Positions 55,150 through 64,000 of a DNA stretch of 64,000 nucleotides are shown one piece after another. This stretch comes from Deroplatys truncata (lineage: Eukaryota > Arthropoda > Insecta > Mantodea > Mantidae). Where the stretch lies: the NCBI GenBank assembly GCA_030765065.1, contig CM060978.1, forward strand, positions 54,278,421 through 54,342,420, given 5' to 3'. The notes beneath the pieces were generated by a model. That model was not told the DNA's origin. It worked only from the letters and a program-made list of their open reading frames with translations, and made no database searches. How positions within the stretch are numbered: position 1 is the first letter of the stretch; each line of letters begins with the position of its first letter. The position numbers and the translations under genes are program-made.

Positions 55150-56006
55150 AAAATCTGATGTGTTACACTCACATGACTTTCTCTACTCTTGTACAAACTA
55201 TTTTTACATACGCTTAATCTCCATATCCTTCATGTTAATCGAGATATCGAGATGTCGATCTTATTGATAATTTTCTTGTAGATGCAAGGGGAATATGGTA
55301 AGTTTTAAGCGATAGTCAAATATTTTAACGCTGGTTGCTATGTGGCGCATTCCATTCTCTTTGCATGTCCAGGACATAAAAAATGAATAACGAATTTGAG
55401 AAAAAGTATAAGTATTGGAAAATTTAAGGTAATAACAAGCAATATCTCGCAAACGGTTCACTCGTCAAAAGAAATGTATATGACATAAATTGTGTATTTT
55501 AACGCGATCTACATTTTTCGTGTAGTAAACTTTTGTCTATCTCTTATGGTTTACCAGTTATGAAAAAGTCGTTCATAATGAAGAACACTTTTGGAGACAT
55601 TGCCAGAAAATTCGAGATATACATTTTATTTGTCATGACAATATCTTAAACATATGATAGTTTAATCAAAATCGTTAGAGCCGTTTTTGAGAAAATTAAA
55701 ATTTTCGAAAAATCTTCCATGTAAAGGGTAGTCTGGGGTGGGGGGATTTTCTTGAAAACCTTTGTGTCGCATCTTTGGAAGATACTGAACATAAATACCA
55801 AGTTTGGTGTTTATCCCACTGTTCGTTTCTGAGTTATGCTGTTCACAGACACACAGACAGACACACACACACGGACATGTTTCCAAAAATGCTCTTTTTG
55901 GATTCAGGGGGTCTCAAAACATGTATTTCCGGTGAAATCTCGGTATCGAATTTTTGGGTGGAATACAATACTTCCCCTACTTACTATACGTAGTAGAGAA
56001 AGTAAA
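55150..56006 (+). repeat. RepA inner copy, full length
   Basis: AAATCTGATGTGTTACACTC to GTAGAGAAAGTAAAAA, inserted in the internal A-run of the outer copy. It is very similar to the copy at 20835-21694, including the shared variant GAATTTGAGAAAAAG and the GACAGACA core, so these two are recent relatives. Confidence 0.92.
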
Positions 56007-56464
56007 AATGAAAAATGAATTTCCAGTTGAGAAATAGTATTAGAGAATTTAAGGGAATAACAAGCAATATCTCGAAAATGGTTCACTCAACAACAAAAAT
56101 GTATATCACATAAATTGTGTATTTTAACGCGATCTACATTTTTAGTGTAGTAAAATTTTGTCTCTCTCTTATGGTTTGCCAGTTATGCAAAAGTCGCTCA
56201 CAATGAAGAATACTTTTGGAGACATTCCCAGAAAATTCGGGATATATATTTCATTTGTCATGAAAATATCTTAAACATATGATATTTTAATATAAATAAT
56301 TAAAGCCATTTTTGAGAAAATTAAAATTTTCGAAAAATGTTCCATGTAAAGGGTAATCTGGGGTGGGGGGATTTTCTTGAAAACCTTCGTGTCGCATCTC
56401 TGGAAGATACTAAACCTAAATACCAAGTTTGGTGTTTATCCGACTGTATTTATGCTGTTCAAAG

Positions 56465-56465
<1 letters not shown>

Positions 56466-56511
<46 letters not shown>
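56466..56511. repeat. (CA)23 microsatellite, RepA core
   Basis: The longest pure CA tract in the window, directly after GTTCAAAGT and before AGGACATG. Confidence 0.97.
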
Positions 56512-56512
<1 letters not shown>

Positions 56513-56648
56513 GGACATGTTTCCAAAAATGATTTTTTTGGAATTCAGGGATGTCTCAAAACATATTTCCGATGAAATCTCGGTATCGAATTTTTGGGTG
56601 GAATACAATACTTTCTCTAGTTACTATACGTAGTAGAGAAAGTAAAAA

Positions 56649-56959
56649 GTGAGATTCAAAGGTTTTCAGATGTATATTCCAAATGTTTACGTAATATAAA
56701 AGGAATTAATTCTTCGCTTCTAACACCAGTCAGTGATGATACATCGTAGACCATAAATATAACGTAATAAGCAGGCATTGTAGTTACACAATTATGGGTC
56801 ATAAAAAGCTTATCCTTCAACATCTAATAGCAGCTCTATAAGACGAAAATGGTGTGACCAACCTAAACAAATGATGGTACCACTAGTTGGGCGTATAATG
56901 CACAAGAACCTACGAAAAGAAAAAGCTTATTTTTTATTACTTCAACCACGACTCAACAA
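56649..56959. other. No gene recognised
   Basis: Single-copy sequence of about 310 bp between RepA and SINE-2. Confidence 0.4.
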
Positions 56960-57365
56960 AAACAGACCGAGATGGGTAACGTCTGTGGCCAACAATCGGA
57001 GGTCCCGGTTCAAAACCTGTGGGTCGACCAATCTTTTTTTTCATGGTTTTTCTTAGTCGCCAAGTAAATACTGAATTTAGTATTTAATATTACGACCCAA
57101 AGCTCCACCTTAAATCTAAAACAGTAGTAAAAATGAAATGTAGATGGTAATAAACGAATGCTATGCCATCTGCCCACAGATAATAAAATCAGGTAGACTG
57201 GATAACACCCTAAAATCATCTGCCTGGCAGTGTAGAAGCATAGATACAGTTGCCTTGCACTAAGGCCCCTGTAGACATGTAGCGAAGTAAGATGTTATGG
57301 TACAAGTGTGAGACCTAGAAGGCTGTTAGCCACACACCGTACTATGAGATATATCCTAACACCGG
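56960..57365 (+). mobile_element. SINE-2, uninterrupted reference copy
   Basis: The tRNA-like head has a B box GGTTCAAAACCTGTGGG (about 57007), then GTCGACCAATC, a T-run and TTTCTTAGTCGCCAAG, TAATATTACGACCCAAAGC, GTAGTAAAAATGAAATG, GATGGTAATAAACG, GATACAGTTGCC, and ATGAGATATATCCTAACA. It shows in one piece what is split by RepA and an LTR at 33983-35904. Its 3' edge is the left end of the long-inverted-repeat element. Confidence 0.75.
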
Positions 57366-57927
57366 GAGAGCCAAAAGACTACAAACCGGCTACGCGGTGT
57401 TTTTCCTCTCCGCGTCCTCGGCGCTTGTTGCCGTCTGCCGCTATCATAGAAGGCGCGGATGAAACCATAAACATTTTAAAACTACTTTTAAAGGCTTTAC
57501 TTAACAACTTTATGAAAGTGTGTTTGAGGACAGAATTATTAATAGAAATTTATGGGCCCCCTCGTTCCCCCGACCTACCCCCCTGTGATTTCTGTCTCTA
57601 GGGTAACTTAAAACAAAGTAAGACAAACCCACACACCCTGGAAGAATTAAAACAAAATATCCGCCAGGAAATTGCCAGCATTTCTCAACGTGAACTACAG
57701 TGAGGGATGGGCAGTTTCCTAAAGATATGCCACAAATGTATAGGCAACGCCGGTGACCAGTTTCAGCATCTCCTTTCATAAAGTTGGTAAGTAAAGCCTT
57801 TAAAATAGTTTTAAAACTGTTGTATGGTTTCATCCGCGCCTTTCTTTGATAGCAGCAGACGGCAACGAGCGCCGAAACGGGGACGGGAAAAAACACCGCG
57901 CAACCGGTTCGTAGTTTTTTGGCTCTC
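57366..57927 (+). mobile_element. Short element with about 155-bp terminal inverted repeats
   Basis: The arms 57366-57518 and 57773-57927 are near-perfect reverse complements, beginning GAGAGCCAAAA(G/A)ACTAC and sharing CGCGGTGTTTTT, TTGCCGTCTGC and GGCGCGGATGAAACCATA. The 254-bp centre is the C-terminal end of a mariner-related transposase. It is an internally deleted derivative of a transposon with unusually long inverted termini. A TA lies just outside the right end; the matching left TA is offset by a few bases, so I do not claim a clean duplication. Open frames through the arms (such as 57510-57992 minus) are incidental. Confidence 0.88.
57519..57772 (+). pseudogene. C-terminal fragment of a mariner-related transposase
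   Basis: YGPPRSPDLPPCDFCL (about 57549) holds the last catalytic aspartate region, followed by a stop, NLKQ, and then THTLEELKQNIRQEIASIS (57630 onward) and CHKCIGNAGDQFQHLL up to 57772. This is the same family as the remnant at 21880-22535. Everything upstream of the third catalytic block has been deleted. Confidence 0.8.
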
Positions 57928-57997
57928 TGTAGATTGCGATAAAAAAACAAAGAACCAAACAAAAAGAAGTAGTAGTATTTTATCCCCCCCAAAAAAC

Positions 57998-58784
57998 TTT
58001 GATATTCTATATCCTTTATTGTTTATCAGTAGCTATGCAAACTATTCTAACGAAATCTTATTTTGCTATCAATTTCGTTTGTAGAAATAGTTACATTACA
58101 CATTCCGTTTTAGAAAAAGGTAATAGCGATAGTGAAAAGTTTAAGAACTGTAATCTATATGCTGGCCTTATAATTCCATTCTGATTCCATACAATCGCAA
58201 GAAACAACTGAATATCGACGGGACTGTTGAACAATTCGAACCATTAATAACGGATATCTCGGAAATGGCTAATGCTAAAAAAAGAATTATTTGAAATGGA
58301 ATTCTGTTTTAAAGAGATCTACATTTTTATTTAGTACGTTTGTGTCTATCGCTTAATGTTTAGCAGTTAAAGAATGTTTTACAAAATTCCTTCGGAATGA
58401 AGAGGATTTAAAAAGCTAATCACAGAAGATTCAGAAATATATTTTATATGTTTTGGAAATGTTTTAAATGTATAGCCTTTTAATAAAAATCGTTAGCCAT
58501 CTTTGCGAAAATCCAAAATTCGAAAAATGTTTCATATAAAGGGTAGTTTGGGGTGGGAAGATTTTGTTAAAATTCGTGTTGCATTCTTGGAAGACAAACT
58601 TTAACACCAAGTATTTATCCAACATTTTGTTTTTGAATTATGCTGTTCAGAGACAGACCGAACTTTTCCTAAAAATGCTTTTGGATTCAGGGTGTCTCAA
58701 AACGGTATTTATGCTGAAATGTTATCGAATCTTTGGGTGGCATGCAATGCTTTTACTTGCTATAGGTAAGTAGCAGTAAAAGTA
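57998..58784 (+). repeat. RepA subfamily II
   Basis: From CTTTGATATTCTATATCC through GAACTGTAATCTATATGC to the end TAGGTAAGTAGCAGTAAAA. The core has no CA repeats (AGAGACAGACCG). Confidence 0.75.
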
Positions 58785-58795
58785 ATAAACAATGG

Positions 58796-59370
58796 TGAAT
58801 AGAGAAAGTAATGTGAATGCAAAAAGAGATTTTTTAGAAAAAATCTATGTATGTGCCTTTCTTAGTGTATGTGGCCTAAAAAAGAAACAACATGTCGAAT
58901 AAACAGCTACTAAACTTGGCATTTAACTCCTGTATCTTCCGAATTTGCAACAGGAACATTTTCAAGAAATCTCCCCCAACCCAAACTACTGTGTATATGA
59001 AGAGCTTTTGTTATTGGTCATTTACTAAAGACATGTTTGACTTTTGATTAAACATATTTTGATCACTCAGAAAAGGTATGTAACGAATCTTCAGCGACTG
59101 GACTGAAGTACTCTTCATTCAGGATGAATTTTGTATAATTGGGAAACCATAAGATTTAGAAAAAGTTTACTGCACAAAAAAATGTATCTGCTTAAAGCAC
59201 ACGATTTACACCAAATACCAAAATACTGCTGCAATAACCATTTCCGTCATATATGTTTTATTTTGCAGTACCTAATCTAAGTCACCATTCTTTTGTTCCT
59301 CGTAATCGTATGTAAAGATTATGGAATTTCAAAGCCACTCGCGTTTTTAAAAATTTGACCATTACTTCAG
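58796..59370 (-). repeat. RepA, old and rearranged
   Basis: A 5' end in minus orientation (GAATAGAGAAAGTAATGTGAATG) is followed by a core-to-5' segment, also minus, starting AAATCTATGTATGTGCC. It is among the most diverged copies. Confidence 0.6.
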
Positions 59371-59880
59371 ACTCCTCTACTTCTTTACCTACAATGAAAG
59401 GTGTAGAAATTACTTCATTACAAACGGATACCTTAAAGCAGATACAAAGGCAATCAATAATTAACACGCCTCTGCCGCGCCTTCCATGTTTCATTCGGTT
59501 AATGCTTGAATGCCGAACTAATAAGAGCGGACTCATTCAGGAGCTGGTAGAGACAGTCTTTGGGAAGCATTCAGGTAGCATATACCGATTCTCCATCCCC
59601 TTCAAAGCTTAACTAGGCTGAACCTTTCTTCATAGGGAAACGCTAATATATCGGACTTCAACTAAAACCAATTAGAAGTTGTTTACGTTTTACTTTTCAT
59701 TATGTCTTTTTATGTGATTAATTTCTCATGGCGTTCGGATTATCTGTTGACAATACAAATCGTTATACTTCAATTTATCGCAGTTCGTTGTGGAGTTAAC
59801 ATATAGCTTATATTGGCAGTCTTGTGCTTTCTTTTGTCAAAAACGTTATTCTTTTATCTAGTATAATCTAAATAAAGATT
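59371..59880. other. Single-copy stretch upstream of a small ORF
   Basis: No repeat recognised. It could hold the promoter or 5' leader of the ORF at 59883, but I see no strong TATA box. Overlapping open frames at 59282-59612 show no motif. Confidence 0.35.
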
Positions 59881-59882
59881 AA

Positions 59883-60056
59883 ATGACAGCAATTATGGAT
59901 TCAGAAGAAACTGAAATGAAAGAGCTAGGTAAAAATACAGAAGCAGGAGAAAGAATAACACTAGAACTACTTGTCCCAAAAAAATCCAGAAAGCAATATG
60001 ATACAGCATTTAATCGTTTCATTAACTGGTGTAAGGCAAAGCATGCTTAAAATAAT
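59883..60056 (+). CDS. Small ORF resembling the N-terminus of a tyrosine recombinase (Crypton-like)
   Basis: A 57-codon ORF starting MTAIMDSEETEM and continuing through an acidic stretch to LVPKKSRKQYDTAFNRFINW, then CKAKHA and a stop. The motif (L/V)PKKSRKxYxxxFxxFxxWC is what I know from the start of the core-binding domain in insect Crypton or phage-integrase-like proteins. The catalytic R...HxxR...Y domain is not found downstream, where a RepA starts 150 bp later. It is either a truncated copy or a first exon whose splice signal I cannot identify. An LLPQKSRK motif also occurs in the SINE-disrupted ORF at 2744-2938. Confidence 0.45.
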
Positions 60057-60205
60057 TTAACTGAAGATGACTGCTAGCGGATCAACAGAACATCAGACAC
60101 AAGACTCTCTATGCACGAGAGTTGATCTTGTTCTAAATGTTATTTCTCTTAGTTTCAGGAATCACTATATTATTTTATTGATATTTCGCAAATTAGAGCG
60201 CTGTT

Positions 60206-61057
60206 TAAAAAATCTGATGTGTTACACTCACATGACCTTCTCTACTCTAGTACAAACTATTTTTACAAACGTTTATTCTCCATGTGCTTCATGTTAATCG
60301 AGATGTTAATGTTATTGCTAATTTTCTTGTAGGTGCAAGGGGAATTGGTAGGCTTTAAGCGATAGTCAAATATTTTAAGAGCTGGTTGCTATGTGGCGCA
60401 TTCCATTTTCTTTACATTACCAGGACAAAAAAAATGAATAACGAATTTCCATTTGAGAAAAAGTATAAGTACTGGAAATTTTAAGGGAATAACAAGCAAT
60501 ATCTCGAAAATGGTTCACTCAACAAAAAAATGTATATAACATAAATTGTGTATTTCAACGCGATCTACATTTTTCGTGTAGTAAACCTTTGTCTATCTCT
60601 TATGGTTTACCAGTTATGCAAACGTCGTTTACAAGAACACTTTTGGAGACATTCCCAAAAATTCAAGATATACATTTCATTTGTCATGAAAATATCTTAA
60701 ATATATGATACATTAATGAAAATCGTTATAGCAATTTTTGAGAAAATAAAAATTTTCGAAAAATGTTCCATATAAAGGGTAATCTGGGGTGGGAGGATTT
60801 TCTTGAAAACCTTCGTGTCTCATCTCTGGAGGATACTGAACCTAAATACCAAGTTTGGTTTATACTGTTCGTTTCTGAGTTATGCTGTTCACAGAGACAC
60901 ACACACACACACACACACACGGACATGTTTCCAAAAATGCTTTTTTGGATTCAGGGGGTCTCAAAACATGTATTTCCGGTGAAATCTCGGTATCGAATTT
61001 TTGGGTGCAATACAATACTTCCTCTACTTACTATACGTAGTAAAGAAAGTAAAAAAT
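60206..61057 (+). repeat. RepA, full length
   Basis: TTTAAAAAATCTGATGTG to GTAAAGAAAGTAAAAAATTG, with TAAAA on both flanks. The core is (CA)12. Confidence 0.93.
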
Positions 61058-61129
61058 TGTATATGTCACACGTGCTGAAGGTACTTCTATTTTGCTCGTA
61101 GAATTACGAAACGAAGGCCCTTCGCGTAC

Positions 61130-61308
61130 AGCGTTCTGTTCTTAAAAATTTGACTATCGCTATTCTCTTTGTATCTATTACAAAAGGTGTAATGTAGCTA
61201 TTAATGTAAAGATTTATTTGGATTAAAATGAAGCAGATAAGAAAATAAACGTTCTTAAGAATAATTTGTACAACCCACTAATAAGCGATAGAAGGTACAG
61301 ATAGTGTT
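61130..61308 (-). repeat. RepA subfamily II 5' part
   Basis: GTTCTTAAAAATTTGACTATCG to ACCCACTAATAAGCGATAG, the minus-strand version of the subfamily II front end. Confidence 0.65.
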
Positions 61309-61639
61309 AACTAAATTGAACGAAATAGGAAATAATAAAATATGAAAATCTCGGGTGAGAAAACTAAATCCATTGCTATGATAGGGGAAAAAACAAAGAA
61401 GAGTTAAAATAGTTATTGATGGAGAAATTACAGAACAAGTTTCAACGTTTCAATATCTGGGATCAAAAATATCAGTTATGAACACCAAGGTAGATGTCGA
61501 AGAGAATATAGAAACATATAATAGAACGGATGTATAAAACGACATTTTAGTAAAAACATGAGGAAGTAAATAAAGCAAAGAGTCCACAATATTATATATA
61601 TATAGGATCTTATAACAAGAGTGTCCTATCTTTGAACTT

Positions 61640-62790
61640 AAATAAAACACTTTCTATAAATGATAAGAGGTTTATTTATTTTTTTAATTTTGGAACATAA
61701 TTAATGTCATGACGTGTGGAAGAGAACATCAGTTAAGTGACCGCCTCGACTTCGTTGGGTTGCGCGTATGCGGTTGTAAATTAGGTCCAACTTCACGAAT
61801 AACACGCGTGATGTTATTCATAAGATCATTAACTGCTTCTGACTTAACATAAACTCGAGATTTAACATAACCCCACAAGAAGTAATCCAACGGCGTTAAA
61901 TCACATGACCTCGGGAGCCAGTTATCACCACCACGGGAAGTGATGAAATCTCTGAACTTCTCCTTCAAAAGATCGATTGTTTCAAGAGCTGTATGACATG
62001 TGGCACCATCTTGCTGGAACCAGATGTTTCTGAGATCCATACCATTCAATTGAGGCCAAAAATAGTCCCTTATAAGAGCCCGGTATCTTTCCCCATGACA
62101 GTTAGAGCTGCTCCATCTTCATCTTGGAAAAAATATGAACCAATGATTCCACCATACCAAAATCCACACAGTACCCTTTTGGAGATGAAGTGGTCGTTCT
62201 TGTATCTTCATTGGATTGTGATTGCTCCTATAACGTAATTTTGTTTCTCAATACAACCATCCATCCAAAAGTGGGCTTCGTCGCTGAAGATGATTTTTCG
62301 ACAAAAAACCGGGTCAGCTTCCAATCGTTCCACAGCCCAGTCAGCGAATACACGGCGCAACCTATGGTTCTTTGTCTTCAGTTCTTGAGTTAACACCATT
62401 TTGTAAGCGTGAAACTTCAAGTCTAGATGCAGAATTTGCCAAGTTGTGGTCGGCGAAAGCCACATTTCTTGCGCTCGACGAGCAATTGATTTGTTTCCAT
62501 TCTCGCGTACACTCTCACGAACAGCGCCTATGTTTTCGTTGGAGCGCTTACGTCGATTACGTACAGGCGTTCTTTGATCGCTGACAAAATCACTTCTTTC
62601 AAATTTATCGATCAAACGCCGAATCATTCCCTTGCAGGGACGATTATGCACACCGTAAGCTTCACGCAATACACGGAAGGTTTGGCGAATAGATGATCCA
62701 TTTTGATAATAAATTTTCACAATTTCTACGCGTTGCTGAATGCTGTAACGTTCCATGGCTATTTGTCAATAACAACTGTAACTACATGAA
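61640..62790 (-). mobile_element. Mariner-related transposon inserted in the RTE-like LINE
   Basis: It separates the two LINE halves. I cannot define its ends: candidates are GAGTGTCCTATC near 61618 on the left and somewhere between 62790 and 62830 on the right, with no clear inverted repeat. It carries a near-complete but broken transposase. Confidence 0.75.
61729..62756 (-). pseudogene. Mariner-related transposase (FSDEA.. / QQDGATCH type)
   Basis: The ATG at 62756 opens a 182-codon frame: MERYSIQQRVEIVKIYYQNG begins a helix-turn-helix domain, RTPVRNRRKRS is the linker, and IIFSDEAHFWMDG (near 62265) carries the first catalytic aspartate. A frameshift or gap follows near 62208. The rest (61729-62049 and just above) has IWFQQDGATCHTA with the second aspartate, then CDLTPLDYFLWGYVKS with the third, 40 residues after the second by my count. 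That is longer than the 34 of classic mariners and fits a mariner-related insect family. The C-terminus is intact to about 61729. Only one or two lesions separate it from a complete 340-residue protein. Confidence 0.9.
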
Positions 62791-63190
62791 AAAAATGACT
62801 GTTACTCAATAACGACGGCAGCTATCACATGTTAAAGATAAGAGATACTCGTGTGAAACTTGGACATTAAAAACTAGGGGAAAAACGAGGTTGGAAGCAG
62901 CCCAAATGAGATTCTTACGATCATTGTTGGGAATTAGTAGAAGAGATAGGGTTAGGAGTACTGTAACAAGAGAACAGCTAGTGGAAGAAAACATTAATGA
63001 AGAAATACAGGTGTACCAAAAACGTTGGAAAGAAATGTCTTACGAATGCCCCCTTCAAGGTACCCACACAAGCTTTATTTTGCAGACCTTCAGGAAGAAG
63101 CGTTGGACGACAACGGAGCAGATGGAGTGACCAGTTTAGTAGCTTCGGAACAGGTCGAAAGGCCTAAACCTTGAATGGAAGAAGAAGAGG

Positions 63191-63639
63191 AGGAGTTACA
63201 GATGGTGATATGAATGTAGCGCATCAGATTGTTTTTAAACTATAGAACCGGCTGTGTGCACCCGGCAATTAACTGTGTAAATCCCTGAGTGTGATTTACG
63301 TGCTCACATCGCTGTCAAGAAGGTGTTACAGAGCCGTATATCCGGCAGGTTTGTCTTAACTCCCATTTGGCATTGTCAGTTTGCGCCATAAATAACAGGC
63401 TACCAACTCTTGACTTTCAGAGAACAAGTTTTCAACCATTGGATGTGATCGTGTGCAAGGTCAGGTAGCCTTTTATTTTTCTGATAACATTGACCTTGAT
63501 GAGGCAGACTTAGAGAGTTTACTGGAATAATGTATTCACCTACGTCTCTGGAGCTTGCACGTAGCAAAACTGAAGTGGATTATTGCAGTGAGGAATAAAT
63601 ATAGACAAAGATGTAAAAATATTTCTTTTTTTTTAATTT
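63191..63639. other. No gene recognised
   Basis: Single-copy sequence following the LINE remnant. Confidence 0.4.
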
Positions 63640-63932
63640 TTTCGTTTCCGCTACTTGCCTATAGTAACTAGAGGAAATATTGCATTCTATAAAAAAAATT
63701 TATACCGAGATTTCACTGGTAATACACATTTTGAGGTCCTCGATATAAAATAAAGCATTTTAGAAAAAAAGATCCCGCGCGTGTGTGTATTGAAGTTCAA
63801 CATCTAAGGATGTGCCACTAAGATTTTCAAAACTAAAACATTTTAATTATTCCTTAATTTCCCACAAGTAGCTAATGATTTTGATTAAAATACTATATTC
63901 TTGAAATATACGAATCCAATAAAATTAAATGT
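63640..63932 (-). repeat. RepA, diverged, 3' half
   Basis: TTTCGTTTCCGCTACTTGCC through a short TG core (GCGCGTGTGTGTATTG) to GATTTTGATTAAAATAC, then cut by an LTR. Confidence 0.75.
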
Positions 63933-64000
63933 TGAAGTTATTTTGTTGTAGGAGTTTGCACCACGATTTGAGCGTCAATTTGAAGTAGGTTGTATTGAAG
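63933..64000 (-). mobile_element. LTR family 1, start of a copy running off the window
   Basis: TGAAGTTATTTTGTTG, GCACCACGATTTGAGCG and TTTGAAGTAGGTTGTATTG match the front of the LTR at 51374. The remainder lies beyond the window, so an adjacent internal region cannot be excluded. Confidence 0.7.

Larger units (their letters stand above)
54928..56648 (+). repeat. RepA outer copy interrupted by a second RepA
   Basis: The left part (54928-55149) runs from AAAATCTGGTGTTACACTCA to CATTACCAGAACAAAAA. The right part (56007-56648) picks up at the very next block (TGAAAAATGAATTTCC) and runs to GTAGAGAAAGTAAAAA. Together they form a complete element. Confidence 0.88.
61310..63190 (+). pseudogene. RTE-like non-LTR retrotransposon C-terminal remnant, split by a transposon
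   Basis: The left part (61310-61610) has KISGEKTKSIAMIG-like sequence and KIVIDGEITEQVSTFQYLGSKIS (about 61412), the post-palm segment of a reverse transcriptase. The right part (from about 62830) has YSCETWTL, RLEAAQMRFLRSLLGISRRD (62884), EEIQVYQKRWKE, and a terminal stretch ending in glutamate codons near 63190. Both belong to one element and are in the same orientation. Intact relatives are common in insects and are usually called RTE-type or endonuclease-reverse transcriptases. Polymerase motifs upstream are missing. Confidence 0.8.

Noticed and set aside
57510-57992. 160-codon minus-strand ORF
   Set aside because: It crosses one inverted arm and the antisense of the transposase C-terminus; no motif, and the sense strand explains the sequence.

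Overview
The window looks like AT-rich nuclear DNA from an arthropod, most likely an insect with a large, transposon-loaded genome. I base this on animal-type exon and intron signals, a mitochondrial nad5 fragment that makes best sense in the invertebrate code, and insect-type Tc1/mariner, pogo, jockey/R1/RTE and tRNA-SINE remnants. I cannot name the species. There are no operons, bacterial genes, CRISPR arrays or viral genomes. I recognise one convincing host coding exon: a 118-nt exon of an ABCG-type ATP-binding cassette transporter on the minus strand at 45645-45762. The surrounding sequence would then be its introns or flanks.

The dominant component, roughly 26 kb of the 64 kb by my count, is one interspersed repeat family that I call RepA. 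It is about 0.8-0.95 kb long, occurs in both orientations in about 40 whole or partial copies, and has no conserved reading frame. Its ends are constant: a short hairpin ATGTG...CACAT at the 5' end and CTACT...AGTAG at the 3' end, each next to ACTTTCTCTAC or its complement. An internal (CA)n or (GACA)n microsatellite always sits at the same place, between GTTCACAGA and GGACATGTTTCC. Copies lie in A-runs, and several are flanked by TAAAA on both sides. RepA interrupts LINEs, SINEs and other RepA copies, and is itself interrupted by a pogo transposon and by LTRs, so it has been mobile.

Layout. 0-3 kb: jockey-like LINE remnant (minus), then a SINE with a 13-bp target duplication sitting in a recombinase-like ORF. 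3.1-3.7 kb: mariner deletion derivative. 3.9-9.8 kb: RepA cluster. 9.8-10.8 kb: solo LTR. 11.4 kb: nad5 NUMT. 11.8-13.3 kb: complete but decayed Tc1 element. 14-20 kb: mostly single-copy sequence with transposase scraps, an LTR, a GC-rich SINE-like block and a candidate LTR promoter. 20.8-26.5 kb: RepA copies, a DDE transposase remnant, and a 2.9-kb pogo-type element (psq-like helix-turn-helix, DDE domain, PHD-like finger, one intron) inserted precisely in a RepA copy. 27.1-28.3 kb: R1-like LINE. 28.6-38 kb: nested RepA/SINE/LTR mosaic with a roughly 3.4-kb-spaced direct duplication and a near-identical inverted repeat. 40.9-42.1 kb: mariner relative. 45-47 kb: ABCG exon and SINEs. 47.8-49 kb: LINE split by RepA. 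51-52 kb: solo LTR with target duplication. 55-56.6 kb: RepA inside RepA. 57.4-57.9 kb: short element with about 155-bp inverted termini. 59.9 kb: small tyrosine-recombinase-like ORF. 61.3-63.2 kb: RTE-like LINE split by a mariner-type element.

The elements do not form a pathway. What the window gives is a layered insertion history in which empty sites, target duplications and a paralogous duplication allow insertions to be ordered. All family names come from pattern recognition without database searches. RepA and LTR boundaries are good to a few bases where a target duplication is described, and otherwise to about 5-20 bases.
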